In this document: positions 33,846 to 43,354 of the stretch, piece by piece
Layout: every line of letters begins with the position of its first letter
Numbering within the stretch: the stretch's first letter is position 1
Origin: Ectocarpus siliculosus
Taxonomy: Eukaryota; Sar; Phaeophyceae; Ectocarpales; Ectocarpaceae
Length of the DNA: 64,000 nt
Direction of reading: 5' to 3'
Assembly: GCA_000310025.1 (NCBI GenBank)
Contig: FN649741.1
Span: forward strand, 1,885,384 to 1,949,383
Translations under genes and position numbers: made by a program
The notes under the pieces: model-generated
What the model was told of the DNA's origin: nothing
The model's input: the letters and a program-made list of their open reading frames with translations, nothing else
Database searches by the model: none

Positions 33846-35380
33846 TTTGTTTCCGTGTTGCGAGTATGACCAACAGACCACACGAAATTGTGTCTACCCT
33901 ATCTACGACCTGCCTATCTATAGCGACATTGACCATTTCAACTATTAATAGTCAAGCTGACTACCTAATGCTGAAACTACGTGCGAAATATTCCCACAGT
34001 TCGCGCCCATACAGATCTGTGAGTTCAGATGACGGCACCGAAGGTTTGACCTTGGTATGCCTACATAATAATGAGATACGTGCATGGTTGCCATCGCGTC
34101 TCGGGTTGATGCACATTTTTGGCCGTTGGACAGCAACGGAACAGTTTTGTTTCTCCGCCCGCGTGAGTGATACCGCCGGCAACGTCGCCTCTTCCTTCAC
34201 CCCAGGTGGGCGGTGGGCACCCACAGCTAGAATCCACCCGTAGCGTTGAGCCTACGCAGCTTTGGGAAGGATGCCGCCTTTTAGGCATGCGTCATTCTCC
34301 GTTTTGATCACACCGTGGTATTTTGTGGAAGTGGCAGCTATGCCTTTTCCCTAACTTCAAGGTTGACAAGATGAACAATACGCCGCCATTTTCAACACTC
34401 CGCAACATTTAACCTATTTCCTCATAATAAAACGCGATACTATAATATAATACACATATCTTGGCGAAGATTTGTTCCGAACAAATCTTGGCAAGAAATA
34501 TTTCAACAAAGTGTCACTATAATAGCCCTGCTGTATGTAATAATCTATTGTTGACTCTTTCTTTGCAGTGCTGGGAACCGTAGAACTACAAGTTGGTGTC
34601 ATCACAACGCTATGACTCCATTTCTAGTCTCTCAAGACTTTTCGCTGTGCTGCATCCGTAGAGGGAGAGGTGCGAGGGAATCTTTATCAATTTTGCTGTG
34701 TGTAGACTACTGGAATCTTCTGAACGTTGGTTGTGTGATACTTGAGTTAGAACAATAAAAAAAAAAGGATAAGGGCAAGATCGGGCGGGTGCGATGGGGC
34801 GGGGGGTTTCTATTGAAGATACAATTTTTCGTTCGCTCCAATGGTTTAGCTGTCAAAAGCTTCCCGAACAGTTCAACGCATGTATTGTCCGTCCTCGTAT
34901 CTCTCGTGTGGTTTTTGAACCAGCAGCAGTAGGCAGAAGCGACGTCAGCAACAGCAACAGGTGGAGTCGAAGGCATCCGACATGCTCTACCACCAGGTGT
35001 TGGGCCTGTTGACTTGGCAAAGCCTGACGTTATGTAGCGCCTTCCATATACATCTACGGTCGCCCCGCGGCACGCTGTTTTCCACCGCAACTCCAACGCA
35101 GGTGGCGATGAGCACCGTCACCCCGCCTGGCCCGAGTACCGCTGCCTTGCCTGTTTTCACCGCGAGGACAGGAGAGGTTTTCGACTGGAACAAGCAGGTT
35201 CGACGTGTGTGTGTGTGTTCCCCCTGTTGCACAGCGGTGGCTTCCCGGTTGGAATCTGTTCGACTTGATGATTGCTGGGTCAGATGGTTCTCTCTAGTTC
35301 CAGCTTGCTTCTTGGATCCCGCTTTGAACTTTCACGCCCTGCGTCCCTGCAGAACTTGGGCCGCCGTTGCTCCGCCAAGA
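33846..35380. other. No recognisable gene; palindrome at about 34466-34484
   Basis: GATTTGTTCCGAACAAATC is a near-perfect 19-bp palindrome within a TTGGC-flanked larger dyad. Otherwise only short frames are seen. This is presumed interior of the TA-flanked transposon. Confidence 0.4.
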
Positions 35381-35819
35381 GGCCTACACTAAAACCTACT
35401 ACTGAAGTATATATGGTCGGCGTGGGGGTTCCTATGGCCAAAATAGAGGTTCTTGTGTAAGCGGTGGCGCGTTCTGTACAGGGGTTCTTATCCCGTGCTT
35501 GCAGATGGTGCTCAGGTTCTCAAGTTTGATGTTATGCCAAGTTCTCTGTGAAAATGCTGTCTGCCTATCATTGTGGATGGGTACAGCAGTAGCGCATCTC
35601 TAAGAAAATCGACCAGAGATCTTGGCATCTCGAAATGTCAGAGCATTCATAACTCAATGTTGTACCACGAAGCGCGACCGGGAGGGCCAGATTTGTGCCT
35701 AACTTGATTGCGTTCCCTCAACATGAAACTGTTGGCTAGCCATGTGATGCTGCGATACCACGGGTGGTTATTTGGCGTGATGTACAGAGCAGCTGTTGTT
35801 GTTGTGTCTTATGACGTAA

Positions 35820-36360
35820 TGCAAGATTGCGCCTTTAGACCCATGTTTATGGTTTCCAAATCTTTATCTTCATTTCTTTGGACAAATGTTGACTTTTTCG
35901 ACCTTTTGGCCAGTCTGCCTCCCGAATGAATGCGAATCAGCTGTTCGACCTTTGAGAATAGTCACAGCTTTGCCTGAGATGTACAGGCCGCCTATTTGTT
36001 TTGCCAGGGTCCACGTTTGAATTTTTTCCAGCAGTTCAAGATGTGCAAGATTCGGCCCAAAGACCACCTCAGAGCAAATCTTGGGGCCAAGATCTGTCCA
36101 AAAGCTGGTGTTGGAAAAATCTTGCGTGAAAATTGTGCATCTTGAAAAAATCAAACGTAGGCCCTGGCGAAACAAATAGGCGATCTGTATAATAATACAT
36201 CTCAGCCAAAGCTGTGGCTATTCTCAAAGGTCGAACAGCTGATTCGCATTCGTTCGGGAGGCAGACTGCCCAAAAGGTCGAAAAAGTCAACATTTGTCCA
36301 AAGAAAGGAAGATAAAGATTTGGAAACCATAAACATGGGCCTTATGCCGAGTCTTGCGCC
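35820..36360. repeat. Foldback/MITE-like palindrome of about 540 bp
   Basis: Arms converge on about 36087. Well-matched parts are 35840-36050 against 36113-36339, with landmarks CCCATGTTTATGGTTTCC, AAAGTCAACATTTGTCC (right arm), GAACAGCTGATTCGCATTC and GGCAAAACAAAT or variants. Similarity weakens outside 35840-36339. No coding capacity. Confidence 0.85.
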
Positions 36361-37424
36361 CTTACTTAGAAAGTACACAAAATCTCACAGAAAGACCACC
36401 CGTTCGAGACAATACCACCACAGTCGAAGGGGATGTGTTCAAGTCTTGCAGTGAGTGGGAAGAAAACTTCTGTTCAGTGTGCGATCGGGTCCCACCGTGT
36501 GAAGTTAATTCCGCTCAATCGCGCCTTCGTGTTGGATTCTGGCTGCACGCTGTGTATGCGAGGAGATAGAAATGCTCAATCAAGAAAATAAGAACAAACA
36601 AACTCACGGCAAGCAGCAACCTTGCATCTATCTATCTGTGTTCGACATGACTGTGGTTCCACACAGCTCAACGTCCAAATCATATTGTACACGAAACATC
36701 GAAAGCCCGCCAACCATGACGTTCTGTCAAGGAGTGACACGGCGGCAAGGAGTCTCCGAAATGATTTGTCCTGTTGTCCAGTTGTGTGTAGTGGTCAATC
36801 TGCACGAACGAACGACCCCCTAGCGGCAGGTCGTGGATTCGATTCTCTCTCTGCGCGCGTTCTTCCCGTTTTTTTTTTATTTCGTGTGAATGCCACCTCA
36901 GACTGTCGTTGAATGATGGCAGTCGCCGTACGTTACGGCCCAAGTCATTTAACTCGTGTTATTCATCAGTACTTCACAATTTCATACACTCTGGGATATA
37001 TATGTCATTCTTGTATGTTTCAATCCGGATTCAGGCCCCATGATGAAGATAGGGGGGTGCTGTGAATGAATGCCACCTCATAGTAGATTGTGACGTCAGA
37101 TGACCAGTTGGAGATCTACCTTCGGGGTGTTGCCACAGATAGAGTCAGTGTCGGATGGATGCTGAACCTTGCTTCAACACAACAAGGTTGCTCCCCCCCT
37201 TGACTCATAACACAACTATCCGAACTCGTCAGCCTCTTCACCAGAGGTTGAACCGGTGTGTATCCACACCACACATCCCAACGGGAACTTGCTCACACGC
37301 GAACCTGGGGACAACCGTCTCATATTCGGTTGTATATTTATTTTTTCATCAATACTTCGGCGGGGTGCTGACGAGTTGGTCGAAAGCAATGGTTGAAGGG
37401 AATCTTCCATAGGAAACTTCCTGG
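36361..37424. other. No recognisable gene; weak tRNA-like motif near 36790-36850
   Basis: TGTGTAGTGGTC and, 50 bp on, CGTGGATTCGATTCTC resemble polymerase III A and B boxes, as in a worn SINE. A phrase GAATGCCACCTCA occurs twice (36889 and 37069). No gene is visible. Confidence 0.35.
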
Positions 37425-37620
37425 CTCTGTATAATCGCGGAACTAGACCATCCGACTAGTCAGCGGACGGATGGTCTAGTTCCGCGATTAAAATATATGC
37501 GCTGAGCTCGTTAGCACCCGGCCGGATCACATGGGCTTGAGGCTGTTAGAAGCTTAATCACTGGGATTGAGCGCAGAGATCTCCGGGGAAGAACCCCTCG
37601 CAAAACGCTGCTGTTCTGTC
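37425..37620 (+). mobile_element. SINE-like repeat, family 2, with palindromic head
   Basis: A 22-bp-arm palindrome (ATCGCGGAACTAGACCATCC ... and its complement, 37434-37487) precedes GAGCTCGTTAGCACCCGGCC and a body with GATCACATGGGCTTGAGGCT and CTTAATCACTGGGATTGAG. The body matches the reverse complement of 52950-53060. GATGGTCTAGTTC and the GAGCTCGTTAGCACC/GAGTTCGAATACC variants suggest a worn tRNA-like promoter. Confidence 0.55.
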
Positions 37621-38331
37621 AATCCTAGCATCAGCGAAAATTAGTTGTTGGCGACAGTTTTACTTCTTAATAGTAGGTCGTGAGTAAACAAAGTTCTTCG
37701 GCTTCACGGTCGACGAAAAGGGATGGATATGAACCCTTCGCGCGACACAAACGAAAAGGCAAGCACCGCAGGGGTATGAGCGTTGGGCAGTAAAATATAT
37801 ATATGCAAGAAGCTCCCGTGTGACCTTCCTCTTCTTGCGTGACCGCAGCTGATGCGTCAGGTATGTAGACTATATACTACCCCGAAAGGCCTGAATACCG
37901 GCACCATATTTTACACACAGATGGAACGAAAGACACACACACATAATACACGTGTCAGCCGGTTAGCGCGGTCAATGCCAATAATGAACGGCACGGCTAA
38001 ACACCCCACCGGCGGGGTAATTTCTTAACCACCCCACCGGTGGGGCGGTTAACGCTTAAACACCCCACCACCTGTAACTCGCTCTACAAGACTCCAATCA
38101 GCACAGGACTTCATCGAATATGTTTCGGCGTTGCAGGGCTATCATTGGACCCATCGTGAAGCCGAAACGGCACCGTTTTGGTGGTGCCACGGTTGGTGGG
38201 GAACATGCGCCGCTGCCCCACTGGTGGGGTAGATAACGTCGTCATGGACCCCACCAGTTGGATCGCCCTCTACAAGGCTCCAATCCACTTGCAAGCACCT
38301 GCAGGAGTATGTGGTCGATGCACGCAAAGCG

Positions 38332-40111
38332 TGATCGATAATTCGGGTGGCTCGGTTCTTTGTGGTTGGAGCTCAAAGCGGGTGGCTCATGGCGGAGCGT
38401 GGATGGGTAGGAAACGTGTTGAAAACGTAATGCAAAAGTATTGTATTCTTCGGGGGCGTGCTTGCGCTCGTAAATCTGTCACGGCATCAAGCACGCGTCA
38501 CGCTCATCACGGTTAAAGTACCAAACAGACCCATCCGAATCTCCATCAAACTCTTCTCACTTCCAAGGAAAATGTCCAGAAAGTTCTGGACCCTTCGTAC
38601 CCCATCACTGCAATTTCCGTAGTTATGTGTACCAAAGATAACCCGTCATACTATGCTACGAGTACCCCCAATATATCTAATAGCCCCCCTACTCGTATGC
38701 ATCGTCATGCTCCGAGAAAAACCAAAATGACCCGTAGTCGACCGTACCACGAAGGCATGCCTTGTCAGCAGTCCTGCTTACTTCAAAACAAAACAAACCA
38801 TCAAACCAAATTCCTCTTTACCATCTCTCCAAAACAATCAAGAAAATTCTCAAAACAAACAAAAACCAATATCTTCGCGCCTGGTGTCCTGCGCTGCTTG
38901 GCGGGCTTCCGCTGCTGGGCGGGCAGAAAATTCTCAAAACAAACAAAAACCAATATCCTCCGCTACTTGGCGGGCTTCCGCTGCTGGGCGGGCAGAAAAT
39001 TCTCAAAACAAACAAAAACCAATATCCTCCGCTACTTGGCGGGCTTCCGCTGCTTGGCGGGCAGAAAATTCTCAAAACAAACAAAAACCAATATCCTCCG
39101 CTACTTGGCGGGCTTCCGCTGCTTGGCAGGCAGAAAATTCTCAAAACAACAAAAACCAATATCCTCCGCTACTTGGCGGGCTTCCGCTGCTTGGCGGGCA
39201 GAAAATTCTCAAAACAAACAAAAACCAATATCCTCCGCTACTTGGCGGGCTTCCGCTGCTTGGCGGGCAGAAAATTCTCAAAGCTCAATTCGTCTACTTT
39301 CAGTCATACGGAGAGTTGCAGGGTGAGGCACTGCACCGATATCCCCTGATGAAGTCTGGAGGCGACCGGCCATGGCAGTCGCAATCGCGTCGGCCAGATC
39401 GTCTGCGGAAGGGTTGGGTGTTGGCCCCCAGGTTCTTGCTGGTGTGGTGCCTCTTGTTCCTCATTTCCTCGCCGGAGATGTTCTGATCTCTGCTGCTCGG
39501 CTCGATGCCGTACCTCCATCTCGGCCAACGTCTTGGCCAGTTTCTCCTCCATCAGCTGCTCCATCCGAGCTGCTACTCTCTCGTTGATTGACCAGTTCTT
39601 TGATCCTGGCGTCCTCCGCTGCTTGGCGGGCTTCCGCTGCTCGGCGGGATTCATCTTCGCGCCTGGTGGCCATCGTGACCCTGCTCTTGATCGCCGCAAA
39701 GCGATGCTCCTAAACCAAGCTCGACCGCGAATCTCGTAGGCGACGTGTCATACGCTAGCGTGATCGATAATTCGGGTGGCTCGGTTCTTTGTGGTTGGAG
39801 CTCAAAGCGGGTGGCTCATGGCGGAGCGTGGATGGGTAGGAAACGTGTTGAAAACGTAATGCAAAAGTATTGTATTCTTCGGGGGCGTGCTTGCGCTCGT
39901 AAATCTGTCACGGCATCAAGCACGCGTCACGCTCATCACGGTTAAAGTACCAAACAGACCTATCCGAATCTCCATCAAACTCTTCTCACTTCCAAGGAAA
40001 ATGTCCAGAAAGTTCTGGACCCTTCGTACCCCATCACTGCAATTTCCGTAGTTATGTGTACCAAAGATAACCCGTCATACTATGCTACGAGTACCCCCAA
40101 TATATCTAATA
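38332..40111. mobile_element. Miniature LTR retroelement (TRIM/LARD-like), structurally whole, non-coding
   Basis: Two direct repeats of 351 bp (38332-38682 and 39761-40111) differ at one position that I could find. The element is flanked by the 5-bp duplication AAGCG (38327-38331 and 40112-40116). The interior holds a 69-bp tandem array and a Glu/Arg/Gln-rich, coiled-coil-like minus-strand stretch at about 39304-39699. No polymerase region is present, so it depends on another element. The near-identical LTRs indicate a recent insertion. It sits inside the foldback element. Confidence 0.88.
38841..39280. repeat. 69-bp tandem array, about six units
   Basis: AGAAAATTCTC landmarks lie at 38841, 38925, 38994, 39063, 39132, 39200 and 39269. 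Units contain CAAACAAAAACCAATATCCT and CTTGGCGGGCTTCCGCTGCT. Because 69 is a multiple of three the array stays open in several frames. A related unarrayed piece occurs at 39600-39665. Confidence 0.93.
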
Positions 40112-40559
40112 AAGCGCACAGTCGCAGGCAGCACCTGGGGCGGCGAACAGGTCAGGAAATCCCGCGGCATAGCGCGAAACACCTGACGTGGGTAGCGAAC
40201 ACTGCCTTCCATTGTCTTGCAGGCTCCTTCAGCTACACAAGAGACCCACTGCTGTACGTAGCCCTACGTCGACACAGGACACGCTCAACTGCGTTCCTGC
40301 GCTGGACTGTCTTATGACCCATCGTTAAGCCCAAAGGGTTCCGTTCAGGTGCTACCACGGCCGGTGGGTGCCCCACCGGTGGGGGGCTTGTGGCAGAAGA
40401 GGGCACCCCCTAGATACGGGAATAAGTTCTCCAACGAGTATCTCCCCGGGCTACGGGGCACTCCCCCTCCGCAACGGGCACTCCCTCCGACTATAACGGG
40501 CACCCTCGGGTCTTCGGGGCACCCCCAGTGTATCTGCTCAGCGAGTTCAGCGCTTTTAT

Positions 40560-41090
40560 GTGAACAGAAAATACAGTGTATACATCCGACAAAGGGCAAA
40601 AAATGTACCTGAACAAGGAATATTCTACAGTGAAATATTCTGATGATGGAATACAGTGAACATGATGAGGCAATACAGTGAATATCATCAGCGAATACAG
40701 GATATACGATCAGCAAATACAGTTATGAATCTAAAAATGGGGAAACAGTGAAGCTGACCAGAGAATACAGCGTATCTGAATAGGGAATACAGTGAGTAGG
40801 ATGAGGGACAGTATATCTGAATCGGAATGCAGTGAAAATGATGAGGGGATACAATAAAGTGAATATGGTCAGGGAAAACAGTGAATCTGATCAGGGAATA
40901 CGGCGAACTTGATGAGAGGATACAGTGAAAAGAACAAGGGAATACGGTGTACCTGATGAGAGAATACATACAGTCAATTTGACGAGAGAATACAGTGTTT
41001 AGCGTATCTGATCAACGAATACTGTGTATGTAATCCGGGAATGAATACAGTGCATCTGTCCGGGAAATACAGTGTATCATGCAGAATTCC
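40560..41090. repeat. Minisatellite of GAATACAGTG units
   Basis: Some 20 or more variants of GAATACAGTGAATATGATGA follow each other with spacing of about 20-30 bp in the loop of the foldback element. Confidence 0.88.
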
Positions 41091-41119
41091 CTGGAGCACT
41101 GCATCGTCCAAACACGGCG

Positions 41120-41350
41120 CCGAGAGGTGCGCGAAAACACAGGGGGGTGCCCAAAATGGAGGGGGGGTGCCTGTTGTTGGGGAGTGCCGTTGGTCGAGGG
41201 GGGGATCACGGGTGGGCCTGGGGAGTACCCGTTAGTTGGGGGGAGTGCCGATTTGTCGGGAGTGTCCGCTAGTCGAGAGTGGTGCTCGTCAGTCGCGGGG
41301 TGGTGTCCGTCGTCGGGGGGGGAGTGCCTGTTAGCCCGGGGAGGACCCAT
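41120..41350. repeat. G-rich minisatellite of GGGGGAGTGCC units
   Basis: Repeated GGGGAGTGCC/GGGGTGCC/GGAGTGTCC blocks with GTCG spacers, strongly G-rich on the plus strand. Related C-rich complements (GGGCACTCCC) occur at 40440-40525, so the loop contains inverted G/C-rich tracts. Confidence 0.75.
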
Positions 41351-43354
41351 TTGAAAATATGTACAGGGTGTCCCTATCATGCAACAGTACTTGTGTCTAC
41401 AATAGTTACCCCACCACCATGCACCTCGCACCACTGTACACAAGGCTCCGATGGCCAGACAAAAATCCGTACCCAGTAGAAGTGTACAGTTGATGCACGA
41501 GCGACACACAACATACAGCAGCTCTGCGCCACTGCAGCACAGCAGCCAAGACACACGTCACAAAGGGGGGGGGAACCTGGTAAATGCATTATTGATTGAC
41601 GTAAAGCAGTATCTTCTTGTAAGTAGCAGCTTCAGTAAATGAAGAATAGATCACGTCGTCATACATACTCGAACAGAAGTCTACGAACGGACATGGCGCA
41701 TCCATATGCGGAGGACATGGTGCATGCACGGAACCGCACGACAATATACGGAATGTATGCATATGAATTTACCTCTTCGAAGTTCATGCGCATTCGATGC
41801 ATCTCTCGCGCGCAACACAGCAGTGGATGTTCTACTAGTGGGGAGGCAAGTTTTCCGCTTGACCTCTGTAGGGCGGCGCGGAGGGATTTGTTGACTTGTT
41901 CCCCACCGCGTCTGCTGCTGTTGTGGTGTGTGTGCTGTGTGCGGTGTACTGCGTGGTGTACACTGTGTGTTTATGAATCCACGCTCTAGCCATGGTGCTT
42001 GTGCTTGATTGGAGTCTTGTACGGCGAGATTCAGCTGGCGGGGTCGACGACACCCACCGGTGGGGCATTGTATTCGAATTTCACCCCACCGGCCGTGGCA
42101 CCAACAAACCTTTATCGTTCGGCCTCACCATGGATCCCACGATAGCCCTGCAACGCAGCAATACATTCGTACGTGTCTTGTGTCAATTGGAGTGTTATGT
42201 GGGGAGATCCAGCGGTGGGTCCCTGGTGTTGAATGAAGCCTTCTGCAAGAAAACAGAAGGCAGCGTTCGCTACCCACGTCAGGTGCTTGGCGCTATGCCG
42301 CGGGATTTCCCGACCTGTTCGCCGCCCCAGGTGCTGCCTGCTACTGTGCGCTTTGGGTGCATCGACCACAAACTCCTGTACGTACTTGTGTGTCGATCTG
42401 ATCCTTTTAGAGGGAGATCCAACTGGTGGGGTCCATAACGTTATCTACCCCACCACTGGGGTAGTGGCGCATGTCCCCCACCAACCGTGGCACCACCAAA
42501 ACGGTGCCGTTTCGGCCTCACGATGGGTCCAATGATAGCCCTGCAACGCCGAAACATATTCGTTGAAGTCCTGTGCTGATTGGAGTCTCGTAGAGTGAGC
42601 TACAAGCGGTGGGGTGTTTAAGCGTTAACCGCCCCACCGGTGGGGTGGTTAAGAAATTACCCCACCTGTGGGGTGTTTAGCCGTGCCGCATAACGAAAAC
42701 ACACACACAAACACACTTCTGTTATTGCTACGGTATTTGTGTATTATCCGGAGAGTAGCGTAGACTCCCCCATGACACTCGGCCACAAGGGTCCCGCATC
42801 GTGGTTTTCAGAAGCACATTATTATAGGTTTTTCAACCACACCGAAACATTGGTCAGCTTCTGTGTTTGTCGTTCGATGATGATATTCAATAGTGAATGT
42901 CAGGCAAACAGCGCATGTTCGCATTCGTCCTCGTTCCGACCTACGGCACAGGTGTTGCATAAATTGTTCCTGCTATGAATCACCCACGGCGGCGGTCGCC
43001 CGAAGCGACGAAACCCCGTCCGCGTCCTTTCCATGGAGCAAGCCAAGTCATCCTTCATGTATATATGTAGAATCGGACAAATATTTCACCGAAGGGCCTC
43101 CATATCTCTCTACCCATAAAATTTGCGTGATTTTCATCGACTTCCTTGCCTGCGCTCAATATTGACCGTTTTCTTGGAATCGATACAATGATTTTCGGTG
43201 GTGTGGCAGTAAACTTTGTAGGTTTGGCTTTCAAAGATAGGCAGCCATTGGAACCGGTGTGTTGTCAAACATAGTCCACACAAGTAAGCTACTGAAGGTG
43301 AACCAAATCGCATCCGCCTCCCTCATGTTCGTTCCGGCCACGATGTTTGTGCAG

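Larger units (their letters stand above)
32269..35476. mobile_element. TA-flanked DNA transposon (3.2 kb, Tc1/mariner-like ends), heavily invaded
   Basis: Left end CAGAACGCGCCACCACTTA and right end, read inward, CAGAACGCGCCACCGCTTA are inverted repeats of about 18 bp, and both are bordered outside by TA. A TA duplication suggests the Tc1/mariner group, but no transposase is visible. The interior holds the dispersed repeat (32290-32471), the foldback at 32670-33447 and the direct repeat at 33450-33829. Pairing of the two ends into one element is plausible but unproven because the shared ends are short. Confidence 0.45.
37989..42688. mobile_element. Long-TIR foldback DNA element (MULE-like), split by an LTR element
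   Basis: The ends are CGGCACGGCTAAACACCCCA on the left and its complement on the right. The left arm (37989-38331, resuming at 40117-40395) and the right arm (about 42050-42688) are reverse complements over roughly 620-640 bp. Copies of the palindrome CCCCACCGGTGGGG recur within the arms. The flanks AATAATGAA (37980-37988) and CATAACGAA (42689-42697) agree at 7 of 9 bases, hinting at a worn 9-bp target duplication as in MULEs. The loop (40.4-42.0 kb) holds minisatellites and no transposase, so the element is non-autonomous. Confidence 0.85.

Noticed and set aside
38841-39280. CRISPR-like regular repeats
   Set aside because: Head-to-tail 69-bp units without unique spacers, in a eukaryotic retroelement; the 160-bp and 20-bp arrays are rejected for the same reason.
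38625-39349. Long plus-strand frames with 23-residue repeats
   Set aside because: They are translations of the 69-bp tandem array inside the miniature LTR element; several frames are open at once.
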